Part shown: positions 12,601-22,326 of the stretch, piece by piece
Layout: every line of letters begins with the position of its first letter
Position numbering within the stretch: position 1 is the stretch's first letter
Assembly (NCBI GenBank): GCA_030533445.1
Contig: CM060064.1
Span: 39,401,787-39,465,786 of the forward strand
Reading direction: 5' to 3'
Origin: Cyprinodon diabolis
Taxonomy: Eukaryota > Chordata > Actinopteri > Cyprinodontiformes > Cyprinodontidae
DNA length: 64,000 bases
The notes under the pieces: model-generated
What the model was told of the DNA's origin: nothing
Databases searched by the model: none
Seen by the model: only the letters and a program-made list of their open reading frames with translations
Translations under genes and position numbers: made by a program

Positions 12601-14605
12601 AAAAGGTATTTGCATCATTTTCTAATCGTCAGCTTTTTGCTGTGCCAAATGGTATGTGCTCTTTTTTATCCTTTTTTACATGAAAACCAGCTGAGAGCTC
12701 ATCTGCTTTACTGCTTCTTTCCTAGACAGACCCAGCTGGGGAGTTAGTGTACTGTTTCTAACATAGAAAGTATTTACTGTATAGATCAGTACTTCCTGAT
12801 TCTATCTCCTAGGATCCCATGTGGCCTCAGCAGAGGGCAGCTCAGACTGAGCCTGGTTCTGCTGGAGGTTTCCACTGTTAAACAGAGTATTTCCTCTCCA
12901 CTGTTGCTGCGTGCATGCTTTGTGTGAGGGATTGTTGCAGAGTTAGCAACACAAAGAAAGCGAATGTCTTCTGTCACATGAAATCAGCTGGGTTTCTTTA
13001 AACAGAAAATCTTTACCCAATTTATTTCGTTCAGTGATTTGAATGTAAAGTGCCTGAAGATGTCGTGTTGTGAATTGGAGACTTATAAAAAACTGAATTA
13101 ATTTGAGTTTTTCGTTTCTGACATTCCCAAGGGATGTTTCTTACCTTCTCCTTGCAGTTCCCACCGTCGTTTTTAGGTTAGCATTACTTCCATGTTTAAT
13201 ATATTTCACCCAAATTTGAAGATTTGTATAATTTTATTACAATATAAATTACCACCCACTTTTTTTTAGAAATAAATTTAAGACAAAACTATTAAATAAA
13301 CCTTATATGATGCATATTCATTAATGTAATATAGATTATTTATTTAAAATATATACAAAAAATGTCAGGTGTACAGATTTAGGATTAATAAAGTATACTT
13401 TTACTTTTACTTATACTAAAAACGAATACCAATAAGTGTATTTATTTCAAATTCATAAAGTTTCTTTGTTTGAATTGCATAATAATCAGGCTACCTTTAA
13501 GTAGTTAAAACGATAAACTTTATGTATTTGAAATAAATAAACTCATTAGTATTCTGTTGGGGAAAGCATACTTTATTCTTACTAAACACATAAACCTGAT
13601 GATTATGTATTTCAAATGAGTATGTTTTATTATACAAATGAATATAGGTCATGTAAGGTTTGTTTATTAGTTTTATGTTTAAATTATCTACAGAAAGTGA
13701 ACGGGAAATGGTTATGTAATAAATGTACTCAAATCTAGGAATTTGGGTGAAATATTTCAGTGATTGTGACCACTTGTTTTTGTTTCCAGTTTCAAATCAC
13801 AACGATCCAACAAATATTTTCTGGGGTCTGTTCACCTGGTCTGCACAACTGGGTTTAGGTTTTCGTACATTTTGAGTGTGTGAGATGCTACAAATTAAAC
13901 TCCTTTAAAAAAAAAAAGAGCTCTTCTGGAACCCCAGACAGGACACTGTTGCAGATCACATGTGCTTTATATATAAACAGCTCCCATTAGTTTTAACAAA
14001 GAGTTCAAAATGTTGACCTGAGCTCAAAGGGAAGAGCAAGAAAAACAAGTCTGATCCATGTGGGCTCCCGTCTGACAGTTTAAAGAACCTAACGGATTTA
14101 TTTAAATGTCACAGTATGTCTTCCTGGGAGTCATGAAATCCATATCCTGATGGTTCATGACTGTTTGTTAAGACAGTGCGGTAACTGGAATATTTTTGTC
14201 CAGAATTATTTTTTTCTTTGTTTTCTAGTTAGAAGCTATAAATGTAAAACATTGGTAAAAGGAAATAACACCCAAATACATTTAGAGTTCATTTAGTAAA
14301 AAATAAACTACAGGTATTAAAAAAAAAAATAATAATACATTTTAAATGCTGTGCATTACTTGAACTCATCCGTCACCACCGTTGTTATAAAATGTACCCT
14401 CAGTGATCTGACAATAACGAAATAAAAAGTTATCACCTTTAGCTTGTGTAGTTCTGTCAAAAATAACACCATTCCCTCCATCATCACGCAGTTTGTAGTT
14501 TTTCCTGTGTGCCTCCTTTTTCCTCTTGCCTGAGGCATCCTGTGTGAGCGCTAACACCAGAAGCCAAAGCGCCAGTCCTCTGATTAGGCTTCTGTGCAGG
14601 AACAT
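614..14605 (-). CDS. col28a1: Collagen alpha-1(XXVIII) chain, 5' half (13 coding exons, partial)
   Basis: Secreted VWA-domain collagen of the extracellular matrix. Seen: joining 14437-14605, 11368-11933, 9818-9838, 9685-9735, 9213-9266, 9084-9128, 8978-9004, 8854-8898, 8728-8772, 6660-6713, 3078-3146, 2696-2764 and 614-682 gives one open frame of 428 codons, and every junction has GT/AG sites. Residues 1-26 are a hydrophobic signal peptide, about 60-245 a VWA domain with DSSES, a conserved Thr and TDG (a complete MIDAS metal site), then a CPPCVC cysteine cluster and 33 uninterrupted Gly-X-Y triplets, followed by triplets with short imperfections. One Cys (GDC) lies inside the helix. Known: collagen XXVIII has flanking VWA domains and a C-terminal Kunitz domain, and COL28A1 lies beside MIOS in human. 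The remaining helix, second VWA and Kunitz exons should lie left of base 1. Fish have several col28 paralogues, so the exact copy is uncertain, though synteny favours col28a1. Confidence 0.9.
1008..1643 (+). mobile_element. Solo LTR (636 bp) with 5-bp target duplication
   Basis: It starts TGTTGGG, ends CATGACA, and is flanked on both sides by GAGAT (1003-1007 and 1644-1648). An AATAAA at 1559-1564 fits a plus-strand LTR poly(A) signal. No internal gag or pol sequence is attached. It lies in a col28a1 intron. The family is not identified. Confidence 0.75.
1699..2447. mobile_element. Non-autonomous DNA transposon (MITE-like)
   Basis: Terminal inverted repeats begin TTACCGTAAATTCTCTAATA on the left; the right end, reverse-complemented, differs at one base over 20. 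If the element proper starts at CCGTAAAT, both ends abut TA, as for Tc1/mariner. No transposase is visible. Short GGCCTGT-like motifs recur inside both ends. Confidence 0.7.
2696..2764 (-). CDS. col28a1: col28a1 69-bp collagen exon with Gly-X imperfection
   Basis: There are 23 codons: five triplets ending GPT, then a short GK, then GDS GPP. The donor is CCT|GTAAGA and the acceptor GCTTACAG. The imperfection is in the same place as in the neighbouring 69-bp exons. Confidence 0.9.
3078..3146 (-). CDS. col28a1: col28a1 69-bp collagen exon with Gly-X imperfection
   Basis: There are 23 codons: five triplets ending GDF, then a short GI, then GRP GPK. The donor is AAG|GTGACA and the acceptor AACCTCAG. 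The missing third residue falls at the sixth repeat. Confidence 0.9.
3834..3874. repeat. 15-bp perfect stem-loop
   Basis: Arms TTAGACCTGATTTCA (3834-3848) and its exact complement (3860-3874), loop 11 bases, just left of the Tc1-like element. Confidence 0.85.
4327..5025 (-). mobile_element. Solo LTR nested in the Tc1-like element
   Basis: 699 bp, starts TGTCATAT, ends CATGACA, flanked by TTGCA duplications (4322-4326 and 5026-5030). Removing it and one copy joins the transposase remnant smoothly. A reverse AATAAA near 4390-4400 suggests minus orientation. Confidence 0.75.
5349..6367 (+). mobile_element. Second solo LTR nested in the Tc1-like element
   Basis: 1019 bp with TGTTG...CAACA ends and GCCA duplications (5345-5348 and 6368-6371). 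Removing it restores a smooth join into the right terminal repeat. It holds a tandem repeat at 5578-5701. Orientation is uncertain. Confidence 0.75.
5578..5701 (+). repeat. Three tandem units of about 41 bp inside a solo LTR
   Basis: Units start at 5578, 5619 and 5661, each with TCCTGCGATT followed by a diverged GAA(C/G)TGAAC(A/G)C-like core and a T-rich spacer. Confidence 0.65.
6660..6713 (-). CDS. col28a1: col28a1 54-bp collagen exon
   Basis: Six triplets (GLIGPVGDMGPEGPAGPK), donor AAA|GTAAGA, acceptor TTTTGCAG. This is the last exon before the run of 69-bp exons. Confidence 0.9.
6720..8050. other. col28a1 intron, nothing recognised
   Basis: There is no Gly-X-Y coding pattern on either strand and no clear element before the dispersed repeat at 8060. 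Confidence 0.5.
8060..8240 (+). repeat. Dispersed repeat, short copy
   Basis: Contains the AACATGCAAACCCCACACAG and CTTCTTGCTGTGAGGCAA signatures shared with 34520-34878 and, inverted, 48110-48310. Common in teleost genomes; class not determined. Confidence 0.55.
8728..8772 (-). CDS. col28a1: col28a1 45-bp collagen exon
   Basis: Five triplets (GREGLPGLPGLKGEK), donor AAG|GTAGAG, acceptor TTTTGCAG. Confidence 0.9.
8854..8898 (-). CDS. col28a1: col28a1 45-bp collagen exon with internal Cys
   Basis: Five triplets (GNKGDCGPPGEKGEA). The Cys inside the helix is unusual and may form a disulfide. The donor is GCT|GTATGG and the acceptor CTTGCAG. Confidence 0.85.
8978..9004 (-). CDS. col28a1: col28a1 27-bp collagen exon
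   Basis: Three triplets (GLPGFKGNK), donor AAG|GTAACT, acceptor CTTCACAG. It is very short, but frame and splice sites are good. Confidence 0.85.
9084..9128 (-). CDS. col28a1: col28a1 45-bp collagen exon
   Basis: Five triplets (GEPGLNGQPGSDGLQ), donor CAG|GTAAAA, acceptor TTTTTAAG. Confidence 0.9.
9213..9266 (-). CDS. col28a1: col28a1 54-bp collagen exon
   Basis: Six perfect triplets (GRKGDPGDEGPPGLKGQK), phase 0 at both ends, GT/AG flanks. Confidence 0.9.
9685..9735 (-). CDS. col28a1: col28a1 cysteine cluster and start of the triple helix
   Basis: The peptide is CPPCVCEKGERGVPGIS. Three cysteines sit directly before the first Gly-X-Y triplets and are likely to form interchain disulfides (inference from other collagens). 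The acceptor is TTCTCAG and the donor TCT|GTGAGT, phase 0. Confidence 0.88.
9818..9838 (-). CDS. col28a1: col28a1 21-bp linker micro-exon
   Basis: The peptide is GAVALEE, joining the VWA domain to the cysteine cluster. The acceptor is CCTTGCAG and the donor GAA|GTGAGT; both ends are phase 0. The exon is only seven codons, but its splice sites are strong and its position is as expected. Confidence 0.72.
10079..10193. repeat. Long near-perfect hairpin (52-bp arms)
   Basis: Arms 10079-10130 and 10142-10193 are complementary with a single mismatch and an 11-base loop. The right arm runs straight into a copy of the retro-like repeat at 10200-10480. Confidence 0.9.
10200..10480 (+). repeat. Retro-like dispersed repeat, copy 1
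   Basis: Shares TCCAGACATTTGAATT, AAGCTTCCTGGA, GCGAAA and a terminal CCAGTGGATTTTTT with copies at 29790-29915 and 36715-37111. The family resembles a common teleost repeat that I tentatively place with Penelope-like elements. Confidence 0.6.
10615..10755 (+). repeat. Dispersed SINE-like repeat, diverged copy
   Basis: Contains GTGTGCCCCATGGCAGCTTT, GTGAATGTGTG and a degraded AGTATAAACTGCTTT corresponding to AGTGTAAAGCGCTTT of the better copy at 33880-34200. Confidence 0.6.
10903..11172. mobile_element. hAT-type MITE, degraded
   Basis: Left end CACTGCAAAAAACAATCTAG with a weak inverted counterpart AAAAAATGCAATG on the right. A related copy starts at 38757. No coding sequence. Confidence 0.45.
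11368..11933 (-). CDS. col28a1: col28a1 VWA-domain exon
   Basis: This single 566-bp exon holds almost the whole first VWA domain, from GTKCSLEVVFILDSSES to LEQKLIREM. MIDAS residues are visible: DxSxS (DSSES), a Thr in GQGTFTTYAI and an Asp in LMTDGVDHP. The acceptor is CTTACAG and the donor ATG|GTGAGT. It begins in phase 1 and ends in phase 0. One large uninterrupted VWA exon is the expected structure. Confidence 0.93.
12001..13190. other. col28a1 intron 2, nothing recognised
   Basis: Between the VWA exon and the fold-back element I see only AT-rich sequence and short incidental ORFs, with no exon or clear repeat. Confidence 0.5.
13201..13755. mobile_element. Fold-back element with long inverted arms
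   Basis: Ends ATATTTCACCCAAATT and its complement. The two halves (about 13201-13480 and 13500-13755) are diverged inverted copies throughout, for example TTATTTCAAATTCATAAAG against CTTTATGTATTTGAAATAA. No coding sequence. Confidence 0.7.
14437..14605 (-). CDS. col28a1: col28a1 coding exon 1: start codon and signal peptide
   Basis: The first ATG is at 14605-14603. The peptide starts MFLHRSLIRGLALWLLVLAL, a typical signal peptide, then turns basic (GKRKKEAHRK). The donor reads AAAG|GTGATA and the exon ends in phase 1, which fits the VWA exon. The whole exon probably begins at 14659, just after a TTTAG acceptor, leaving 54 bases of 5'UTR. Confidence 0.82.
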
Positions 14606-14938
14606 TTTCACACTGATCTGTTGCAGCAGGTGGAGAGATTCTTACGGAAAAGAAGTTCCCTAAACACAAAACAAGAGCAAAATCAAAGAATCCTGACAAA
14701 AATCTATACAATAATTCATCAAGGTGATTAAGGTAGTAATGATTTCATAAAACTTCATGTAGATAACTCAAATTTCAAAGACCAGAGTTTACTTCAGTCT
14801 TCAAACACTGAAAATATAAATACAATCTTTTAAAGTCCATGACTGCAGTATATAAACTGTATATGTCTCTAAATAACTAAAAAAAAAAGTTTAAACAAAA
14901 TTACAAAATATTTTAGATGGACTGGAAGGTTATTTTAC

Positions 14939-14997
14939 CTCATTTAGTTATGGTCGGTTACTCTTGTCCATTCAGCAGAGGCTCTTTGGGAGGCATT
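14939..14997 (-). other. col28a1: Predicted col28a1 non-coding exon 1 with short uORF
   Basis: On the minus strand a TATA-type box is followed about 30 bases later by a short segment ending in the good donor AATGAG|GTAAAA at 14939. A 12-codon uORF (ATG 14996-14994, stop 14960-14958) lies within it if transcription starts at or upstream of the ATG. The exon is inferred from promoter, spacing and splice signals only. Confidence 0.5.
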
Positions 14998-15021
14998 TCG
15001 CTCTCTCTGCAGGATCGGATC

Positions 15022-15029
15022 TTTATAAA
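15022..15029 (-). promoter_or_regulatory. Candidate TATA box of col28a1
   Basis: TTTATAAA lies about 30 bases upstream of the predicted start and 83 bases upstream of the exon 1 donor. The motif is palindromic, so orientation comes from the adjacent exon signals. Confidence 0.5.
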
Positions 15030-15848
15030 CCCGGCTGAGATGATCAGAGGAGCGGCAGACGAGCTGATACGTTGTGGCTTACTGCCAGCATTTTCATTTT
15101 GGTCGAGATACTGTCAGGTTGGGTTTTGCTATTTAAGAAGCAAATATCACTTGATAAAATCAAATTATATTACATTTAACCATATCTAAAGTGTGAGTGC
15201 TACATCCATCTGTATTATGTAACCATTACACTTTTGTTATAGATGTAATGAGACCGAAGATCCAACATAATTAATTTCAATGAGGAGGAGAACACATATG
15301 GACACATTTTTGTTGTTATTGTACTGAAAAAAACAAATTCTTATGCTTTAACAAGTCCTGTGTTCCTAGTTAAAATAATATGAGCATCAAATCAGTTTTT
15401 TTGTGGAAAATATCTCTGATTCTTTGGTGTTCAACCCACACAAAGCTAATTGGAACCAACAAAATATGATGTTTCGGATTTACTTCTTAAAAATTTGTAA
15501 TCCTGTTCGTAGGCAACTGTCTCAAAATTTCTGTTCTGTATTTTCTTTTTTTTTTTTTTTTTTTGTTATGCTTTTGAAGAAAATCAGAATTTATATTGGT
15601 GCTGATTTTTGCATTTAGTTGATTAGTTTAATTATCTGCGTTGGTAGTAAATAATTTACAGATGTAGATGATGAATCCAAATGAGAGATATAGTAGTAAC
15701 TAGTTACAATTAATCAGTTAAATTTACTTTAATAACATTTTTGGGAAAACAAAAAGAAAAAAAACAGCAGCAAAAGCTTTACTTGCTGTACTTTTTAATC
15801 TCTAGTTTATAAACATTAGTTTGAAGTAACACTACTCTGGGTTTTGGC

Positions 15849-15850
<2 letters not shown>

Positions 15851-15880
<30 letters not shown>

Positions 15881-15914
15881 CATACATACATACATACATA
15901 CATACATACATACT
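15851..15914 (+). repeat. (TACA)n microsatellite
   Basis: About 16 uninterrupted tetranucleotide units. Confidence 0.95.
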
Positions 15915-16177
15915 GATGGTGGTAATCAGTTTTTTTTAATTTATTAAACTCTTCAACAATACACAGTTTGTGAGAAAGGTTATTCCCACTAATGAATTAC
16001 CTATAGTTAGTCATTGGATAAAAATTTGAATCACACTAGAGATTAATTTTATTTTTTGGATAAACACAGGACAATAATTCTACCTCTGCTATTTCTACAT
16101 GTATTTGCATGTTTGTAATAAACCATTAAAACTAACACTGTAACACAGGGCCCCAAAATGTTACAATGCAACACCTC

Positions 16178-16245
<68 letters not shown>
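16178..16245 (+). repeat. (TAA)n microsatellite
   Basis: About 22 uninterrupted trinucleotide units. In one frame it reads as a poly-Asn run, which is not a real gene. Confidence 0.95.
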
Positions 16246-16916
16246 GGTATTCGGATTATTTTATTTCTACATTTTTTTTCTGCTTGCGGCGCCCTCTAGT
16301 GGTAAAATACTTCACATCTGAGAAAGAGAGGAGAACAGTTACATTAGTAAATATTCATGAATTTGCTGTTTTACTTCATACTTAGTAGTGATTGGTTAAT
16401 GAGGCATCATGAAGCACATTCGACACATTGCCAAACTATTGTAGCTGCCCCGCAGAATACCGACCCCTGCTGGACATTTAAAGACACTACAGGCTTATTT
16501 GACAGACTAATCTGAATTGATTTGATGACCTTGTACAATAATATCATTTAAATAGTTGTAAGTTATATTGTATTATTACATATCAATGTTTAAATTTAAA
16601 ATATCTTTAATATTTTTAGATGCAGCCAATAAATAATGTGAAGATATATCATAACGTGAAAATTTAGGGGGAAAAATGTGAATGAGGATGCTTGTGGACT
16701 AGGTTTTTAAATTGTGATTTTAAAACAATAGGTACAGTAAAAACAGTAAATAAACTGAGAGTCAATTTGAAATAAATGTTTATTCAGATAAGAGTGATCA
16801 CTGGGAGGAAAAGTATGATACAATGAGAAAAGAGAAAATTAAAATAAACGTTCCTGTTGATTTTTGGCTGCTGCAGATTTTTTTTTATAATTTTAATGAT
16901 AAACCGTAAAAGATTA

Positions 16917-16955
<39 letters not shown>

Positions 16956-17719
16956 CAGATGCATCATGTGGTGAGATACATTTTTAAACACAGCTCCTGT
17001 ATCTGTCACATGACTTTCTTGAAACGTCACGCGCACAGATACAGTGTTTCACTCTATGGGCTCCACGCATTCACACACGCATCGCATTTGCTGGACCCAT
17101 CACTAATATTTAGCATTAACAGACTACATAAAAACTAAAAAAATATTTTAGATGAGTTTTGCTACAAACTCTTGACAGGATTAAGATTTCTGTTAAAAAA
17201 TAACTCTGTTAAGATTTCTAGACTAAAGATTTCTTTCCACATGTTTCACTGTTGCTGCATTTGCAATCAGTAATAATAACCTTTTTGATATTATATATTC
17301 TTCAGATCATATTGCATTAGTTCAAACAAAAACAGATACAAAATCCAGTTTACACGCAAAACCTTTTTGATTATTACATAGAAAGTTTTTTTTATTTTTT
17401 TTTTTATAGTTGCTTATTAAAAAGAAAGGTCAATAAAAATGCTAACTTGGTCACAATCTCGTATTACTTTACATGTGCCGTTTAACGTTACTGTAATATC
17501 TTTTTAAGTCAAATAAAAAAAAAGCTCTACCTTATCCTGGACAACCGTTCTCTCAAATTTATAAAGTGCACTTTCCAAAAAATACGAGACAAGTTTACAA
17601 ACCTCTGATAATATAGCTTTATTTACAACTCACTATATTAACATCTAAATTTTGCAATACGCAATACAGATACAGAGTTGTTAAACAAAATATCTTTTCT
17701 TACGTTGTCATTCTTCTAC

Positions 17720-17858
17720 AAGCGGAACCTGAAGTCAAACCGTGTCACGACACGGACTTGTTTTGGTGTAACCCATAACATCTTTGCGGCTGCAACCTTG
17801 CTCCCAACGACATGTGTAAATCTTAACGTAAAGCTCTCTGTCGTTTAAGCTTTTTTGT
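17720..17858 (+). promoter_or_regulatory. Tentative mios promoter and non-coding first exon
   Basis: A mios 5'UTR intron must start upstream of 21460. This stretch has less AT and more CpG than its surroundings, an ETS-like GCGGAAC, and ends at a strong donor (TGT|GTAAGTA). It is only a candidate; no TATA box or coding sequence supports it. Confidence 0.22.
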
Positions 17859-18273
17859 GTAAGTACTGTTGTTAACTGTATCTTGTAACAATATTTTAAA
17901 CTGTTATTTTAAACTGCTGCATTTACCGGTCACAGAAAGGCGGCTCATCTCACTTCACTCAGCAGTATTAGCTTAAATATGCTAGCCTCTCACCAAACTT
18001 GTTCAAAAAGTCAAACATCGACTTTTCTACGACTTCTAAATCATTTAAAAGCACAAAGATTGAGAACATTTTTAGGAAACCTAGTCATATTAGTCAGTTA
18101 TAACCCTGTAGAAGCAATCCGTTTGTTCAATGATAGTTCGGCTAATTAACACGTTGACAGTGAGCGCTGAGAGGTCTGTGTCACATGTCTAAAACCTTGA
18201 GTAAACCAACAGCCAGGATATCCTTGTTTAGCTCTAAACTGACATACAGAAAACGTCGTGTGAGCGTATATAT

Positions 18274-19065
18274 TAGGGGTGGAACGGTTCACAAAATCCA
18301 CGGTTCGGTTCACGGTTTCGATGTCACGTTTTCGGTTTGGTTCGGTTCGGTATATGTTTATTGTTACACCGAAAAAAAATAAATTATAAAAATTAATGAA
18401 TTTTTTTAAAATGAAATTAATGAAAAAAATCCCCAAAAAATTAATGAATTTTAATTATTTTTAATGATTCGCGGAAACCATGGATCATTTTCGCATGTTT
18501 TGCTGCTTTGATTTAATCATCTCGCGCATGCCCTCTACGATCTACAAGGAACTCAGAGGGGAGCGGACGGGAGCCACAGTGGAGGCTGTTGCTTTGCTTT
18601 GTGCAGGCGGTCTGGAGCGCAGCGGAGCGGAGCGCTGACGGAGTAGGTGGGATTTCGGGGTTAGCATGACATGTTGGTCATGTTGCTGTTAGCATAAACA
18701 AAACGTGTTGCACAATGCTTGCACACTGTTGCACTTTTATCCACAACTTTCTATCGTAGGTCACTCTAAATGCAAAGTGGTCCCATACAGCAGACCTATA
18801 AAGTGCTGCTGGCGCGTCTTCCAACTCCTGTTCTTTCCCACTCGCCATACCCACACAATTCTCCACAACAGCTGATTTTCTCTTCTACACCCGGCTACGC
18901 TGCTTCACTTCTTCTTCTTTTTGTGTACTACTGGTGGTTGGCTTTGGTTGCAGTACCGCCACCTTCTGCTCTGGAGTGTAAACGCTTCGCCTATGAGAAA
19001 AAGGAGCAGCGCATGAACTGAACGAAACACACGCGAATCGAACCGAGACAGTCGTTCCATCCCTA
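18274..19065 (-). mobile_element. Non-autonomous hAT element, copy A
   Basis: Inverted ends TAGGGGTGGAACGGTTCAC and GTTCCATCCCTA, inserted in TA-rich sequence (GTATATAT against ATATATAT flanks). On the minus strand a remnant with MASGKEQ and SAVWDHFAFRVTYD resembles the BED-finger start of a hAT transposase. Copy B at 33338-33787 shares ends and core. Confidence 0.75.
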
Positions 19066-19097
<32 letters not shown>

Positions 19098-19115
19098 ATA
19101 TATATATATACATAT
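19066..19115. repeat. (TA)n/(TG)n microsatellite
   Basis: Alternating AT with a short GTGTG interruption, directly right of the hAT element. Confidence 0.9.
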
Positions 19116-19291
19116 ATGTATCGCAAGTAACCTTTCCCCGCAGTAATAATGTGTTAGAAGTGGGTGTAATTTAACGAATACATTTGACTGAAGATTTCTT
19201 TAGCTTCCTATGAAAAGTGTGTGTTTACATTAAATGTAGGAAAATCGCAACGCTTTATTTTCTGTCCAAACATAAAAGTTTTATCTGAAAG

Positions 19292-19669
19292 TAGTGTTGC
19301 GCTAATGCCATTCTTTGGCCCCGATACCGATACGATACCAGGCTGTGCAGTATGTGCCGATACCGATACCATTTGTTGATGTGTGTGTTCTTATATAAAG
19401 AACTGCATACTACTTGGATGTAAAATAATTGCCATCATGGCTTTGTCAAGCTGCTGCCTTCCTTTGTGAAGCAGGAAAAAGACTAATACAAAGTGAACAT
19501 TAGAATGTTTTATTGCCTACCTGGAATGGGTGACAATAGTTGAATAAACTTTTGGCTCTCACAATGGTATCGGTGCACTATTTGTTGGTACTCGCCGATA
19601 CAGATACCACCATTTTAGTGCTGGATCGGGACCCTGCCCGATACTGGTATCAGTATCGGTGCAAAACTA
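19292..19669. mobile_element. hAT-like MITE with GATACCGATAC motifs
   Basis: Diverged inverted ends (TAGTGTTGC / GCAAAACTA) with subterminal CCGATACCGATAC and inverted GGTATCAGTATCGG arrays. No clear target duplication. Confidence 0.55.
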
Positions 19670-20379
19670 ATTGAACGAGCAATAAAAAAAGCTGATTCAC
19701 TGATTACTCATGTTTGGTGAGAAGTGAAAGTAACAGGGTTTTAATTTAAAATCTTTTGAAATATTGTGTCTTCCTGCATTTACTTTAAAACTTGACTAAA
19801 CCTAGGACCTGTTTTTTCTTTTTTTTGCACAAAAAATGCCTTTATCTCTAGATTTTGATATAGTGATGTCCCAATTGGATATCAGGCTAAAAAATATATA
19901 TGTATTTATAATAATATCGGATTATGTCATCGTGCACTTCAAATCTCATGTCATACAGTGCAAAGAGGCCCAGTTTAAGGGAGCCTCTGCTTTTGAAATG
20001 AAAGTTCATAAAACATCAACCAAGAAATTCTTTGATTAATAAAGAAAGACATTTCTCTGTTTTGGATAAATAAATAAAAATTAGTTGAGACAATGTTCAT
20101 TTCTGAAGTTAGACAAAATAACGGAGTACGCAAGTTATATTTTCCATGGTACAAATGGTTCATTCTTTTCCATAACATGAAAGCTTCTTTGGTAACATAT
20201 GTTAAGATTTTGTATGATTCAGATTATATTAAGATATTTAGATGCACAAAAAGAAGTAGATTAAGAAAAATGATAATTTATTCCAGCAGCCACATAATCT
20301 CTAAGAGAATAGTACCATCCAGCTGTTTATTGCTCTTTATTAAATTTTAAGTCAGAGGAGGAGGACAGTAATGACTGCC

Positions 20380-20960
20380 TGTTTATTTTATGTCCGGTTG
20401 TCCACTTCTGAGTTAATCTCAACATCCTTATGTACAACCCTATGATGAGTTTCATCCAGTTTTCTGGCAGAATATGCTAGATTTATTTAAGTTGTCCTGG
20501 TATTTTAAATTTGTTGTAATGACCTGCATTTTAACAAAGCCCTGTTGTCTTTGGAAGGGAAAGAGGCCCATAACATCACAGCTCCTCCACCATACCAGGC
20601 TTTAAGTGTATTGTTGTCAGTCCCACCCAATATTTTTGTTTCAGTTTTCAAAACTTGTCTGTTAATTATTTTTTTTTTTTATTTTGCTGGCAAGCCCTAA
20701 AAACAAATACCTGTCATGTAGATGGAATCCGATGATCGTCACGGGAACTCGGTGACCCCATCATGCCACTGTGCGATGCAGTTCTCTTACTGCTTGGAAT
20801 TTACCGTCCTGCCACTAAGTTGAGCAAGATAAACTTGACTCTTCATGCAGCCTTTGTTGTTACTGTTCCACATGGTTTAAACTTTGCAGTTGTCATACTG
20901 TCTTTAGATGCTCCAATTTGCCTTACATGAAAGATCTGTTCTTTTGATTCTCCCATCTTG
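20380..20960 (-). mobile_element. Degraded Tc1-like fragment
   Basis: Contains AACATCACAGCTCCTCCACC and nearby sequence typical of inverted Tc1-like transposase remnants in fish. No intact frame and no ends recognised. Confidence 0.4.
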
Positions 20961-21507
20961 TAGAGCGGCTAAGACAAATCGGCCTTGTTGTCATTTAATA
21001 TTTATGCCCCATGAAGCAGGAAGTCGTTTATGATAATAATAACTACACCAAATTAAAGTTATAATATAGATCATAAATGTTAAAACAGATTCAGCCACAT
21101 TTATTTTATAGGAATCATTGTAATCAGTAATTATGAGACTTTTGATTTTGTTAAAAACATTTCCTGGTGTTTTTTCCCCTCCTGAATATTTAGATATACT
21201 GAAATGAAATGTTGAATTTATCTAAAATTGTCAGTGTGAGGTCATTCTTCTGCATTAACAAAAAAAACAAAAACAAATTGTAAGGCCTTTTACACACATT
21301 TTTAATGAGGAATCCTTATATATTCCAGTTGCTTATTTACTTATTTAATATAACATAGGCAATTATGTCATTTTTATGTCCTTTGTGAACTCAACTTTGT
21401 AAAAAATGTAAACGATTTTTATTGATAAATGTTTGATTTATCTGTATCTATATTTTTAGGTTACTAAAGGCAGACTCCCTTGAAATCCTCCTTGCCGCTT
21501 CGCGACC

Positions 21508-22326
21508 ATGAGTGGCTCAAAGCCGGACATCCTGTGGTCTCCTCACCACCCGGACCGATATGTCATCTGTGACTCTGAGCTGGGCTTGTACAGCATCGGG
21601 CCTGTGGGCAGCACAGAAACCAAGCCTGGCACTCTTTCTCTCTCTGAGGAAACTGCTGCTACATTACTAGCCATAAACTCTGACACTCCTTATATGAAGT
21701 GTGTGGCCTGGTACCCCAAACATGAGCCTGAGTGTTTACTGGCTGTGGGACAAGCTAACGGAAGGGTTGTGCTCACCAGTTTGGGCCAGAACCACAACTC
21801 CACATGTAAAGAGCTGGTTGGGAAAGAGTTTGTCCCCAAACATGCTCGTCAGTGCAACACTTTAGCCTGGAACCCTGTGGACAGCAACCTACTGGCTGCT
21901 GGGTTGGACAAGCACCGCGCAGACTTCTCTGTTCTTATATGGGACATCAGCAGTAAATTGGCCCCTGAAACCGTCGTAGCAGCTGAGAAAATCCGTCTGT
22001 CCTCTGTCGATATGGACTCCAGCAGTGTAGTGACTAAGCCACTGTACGAATTAGGCCAAAATGATGCCTGCCTGTCCCTCTGCTGGCTGCTCCGAGACCC
22101 AAAGCTGCTCTTAGCTGGGATGCACAGAAACCTCGCAATATTTGACCTGAGGAACACAAGCCAGAAAACCTTTGTGAACACTAAGGCCATCCAGGGGGTG
22201 ACGGTCGATCCACACTTTCCCGACCGTGTTGCCTCCTTCTTTGAGGGGCAGGTAGCCATTTGGGACCTGAGGAAGTTTGAGAAACCTGTGCTCACACTCA
22301 CAGAGCAGCCAAAACCTCTGATTAAG
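21508..22326 (+). CDS. mios: mios coding exon 1 (start of WD40 propeller)
   Basis: Residues 1-273, beginning [18 protein letters not shown]. The 5'UTR part probably starts at 21460 after an AG acceptor. The donor is AAG|GTATGC, phase 0. Confidence 0.96.

Larger units (their letters stand above)
15100..18270. other. Spacer between col28a1 and mios
   Basis: AT-rich sequence with TACA and AAT microsatellites, a T34 run (16920-16953) and a tentative mios first exon near 17.8 kb. No other gene is recognised. Confidence 0.5.

Noticed and set aside
15851..16245. Repeat arrays considered as CRISPR-like
   Set aside because: They are simple microsatellites without spacers, in a vertebrate genome.
16158..16385. 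Open frame with a long Asn run
   Set aside because: The run is the translation of a TAA microsatellite.
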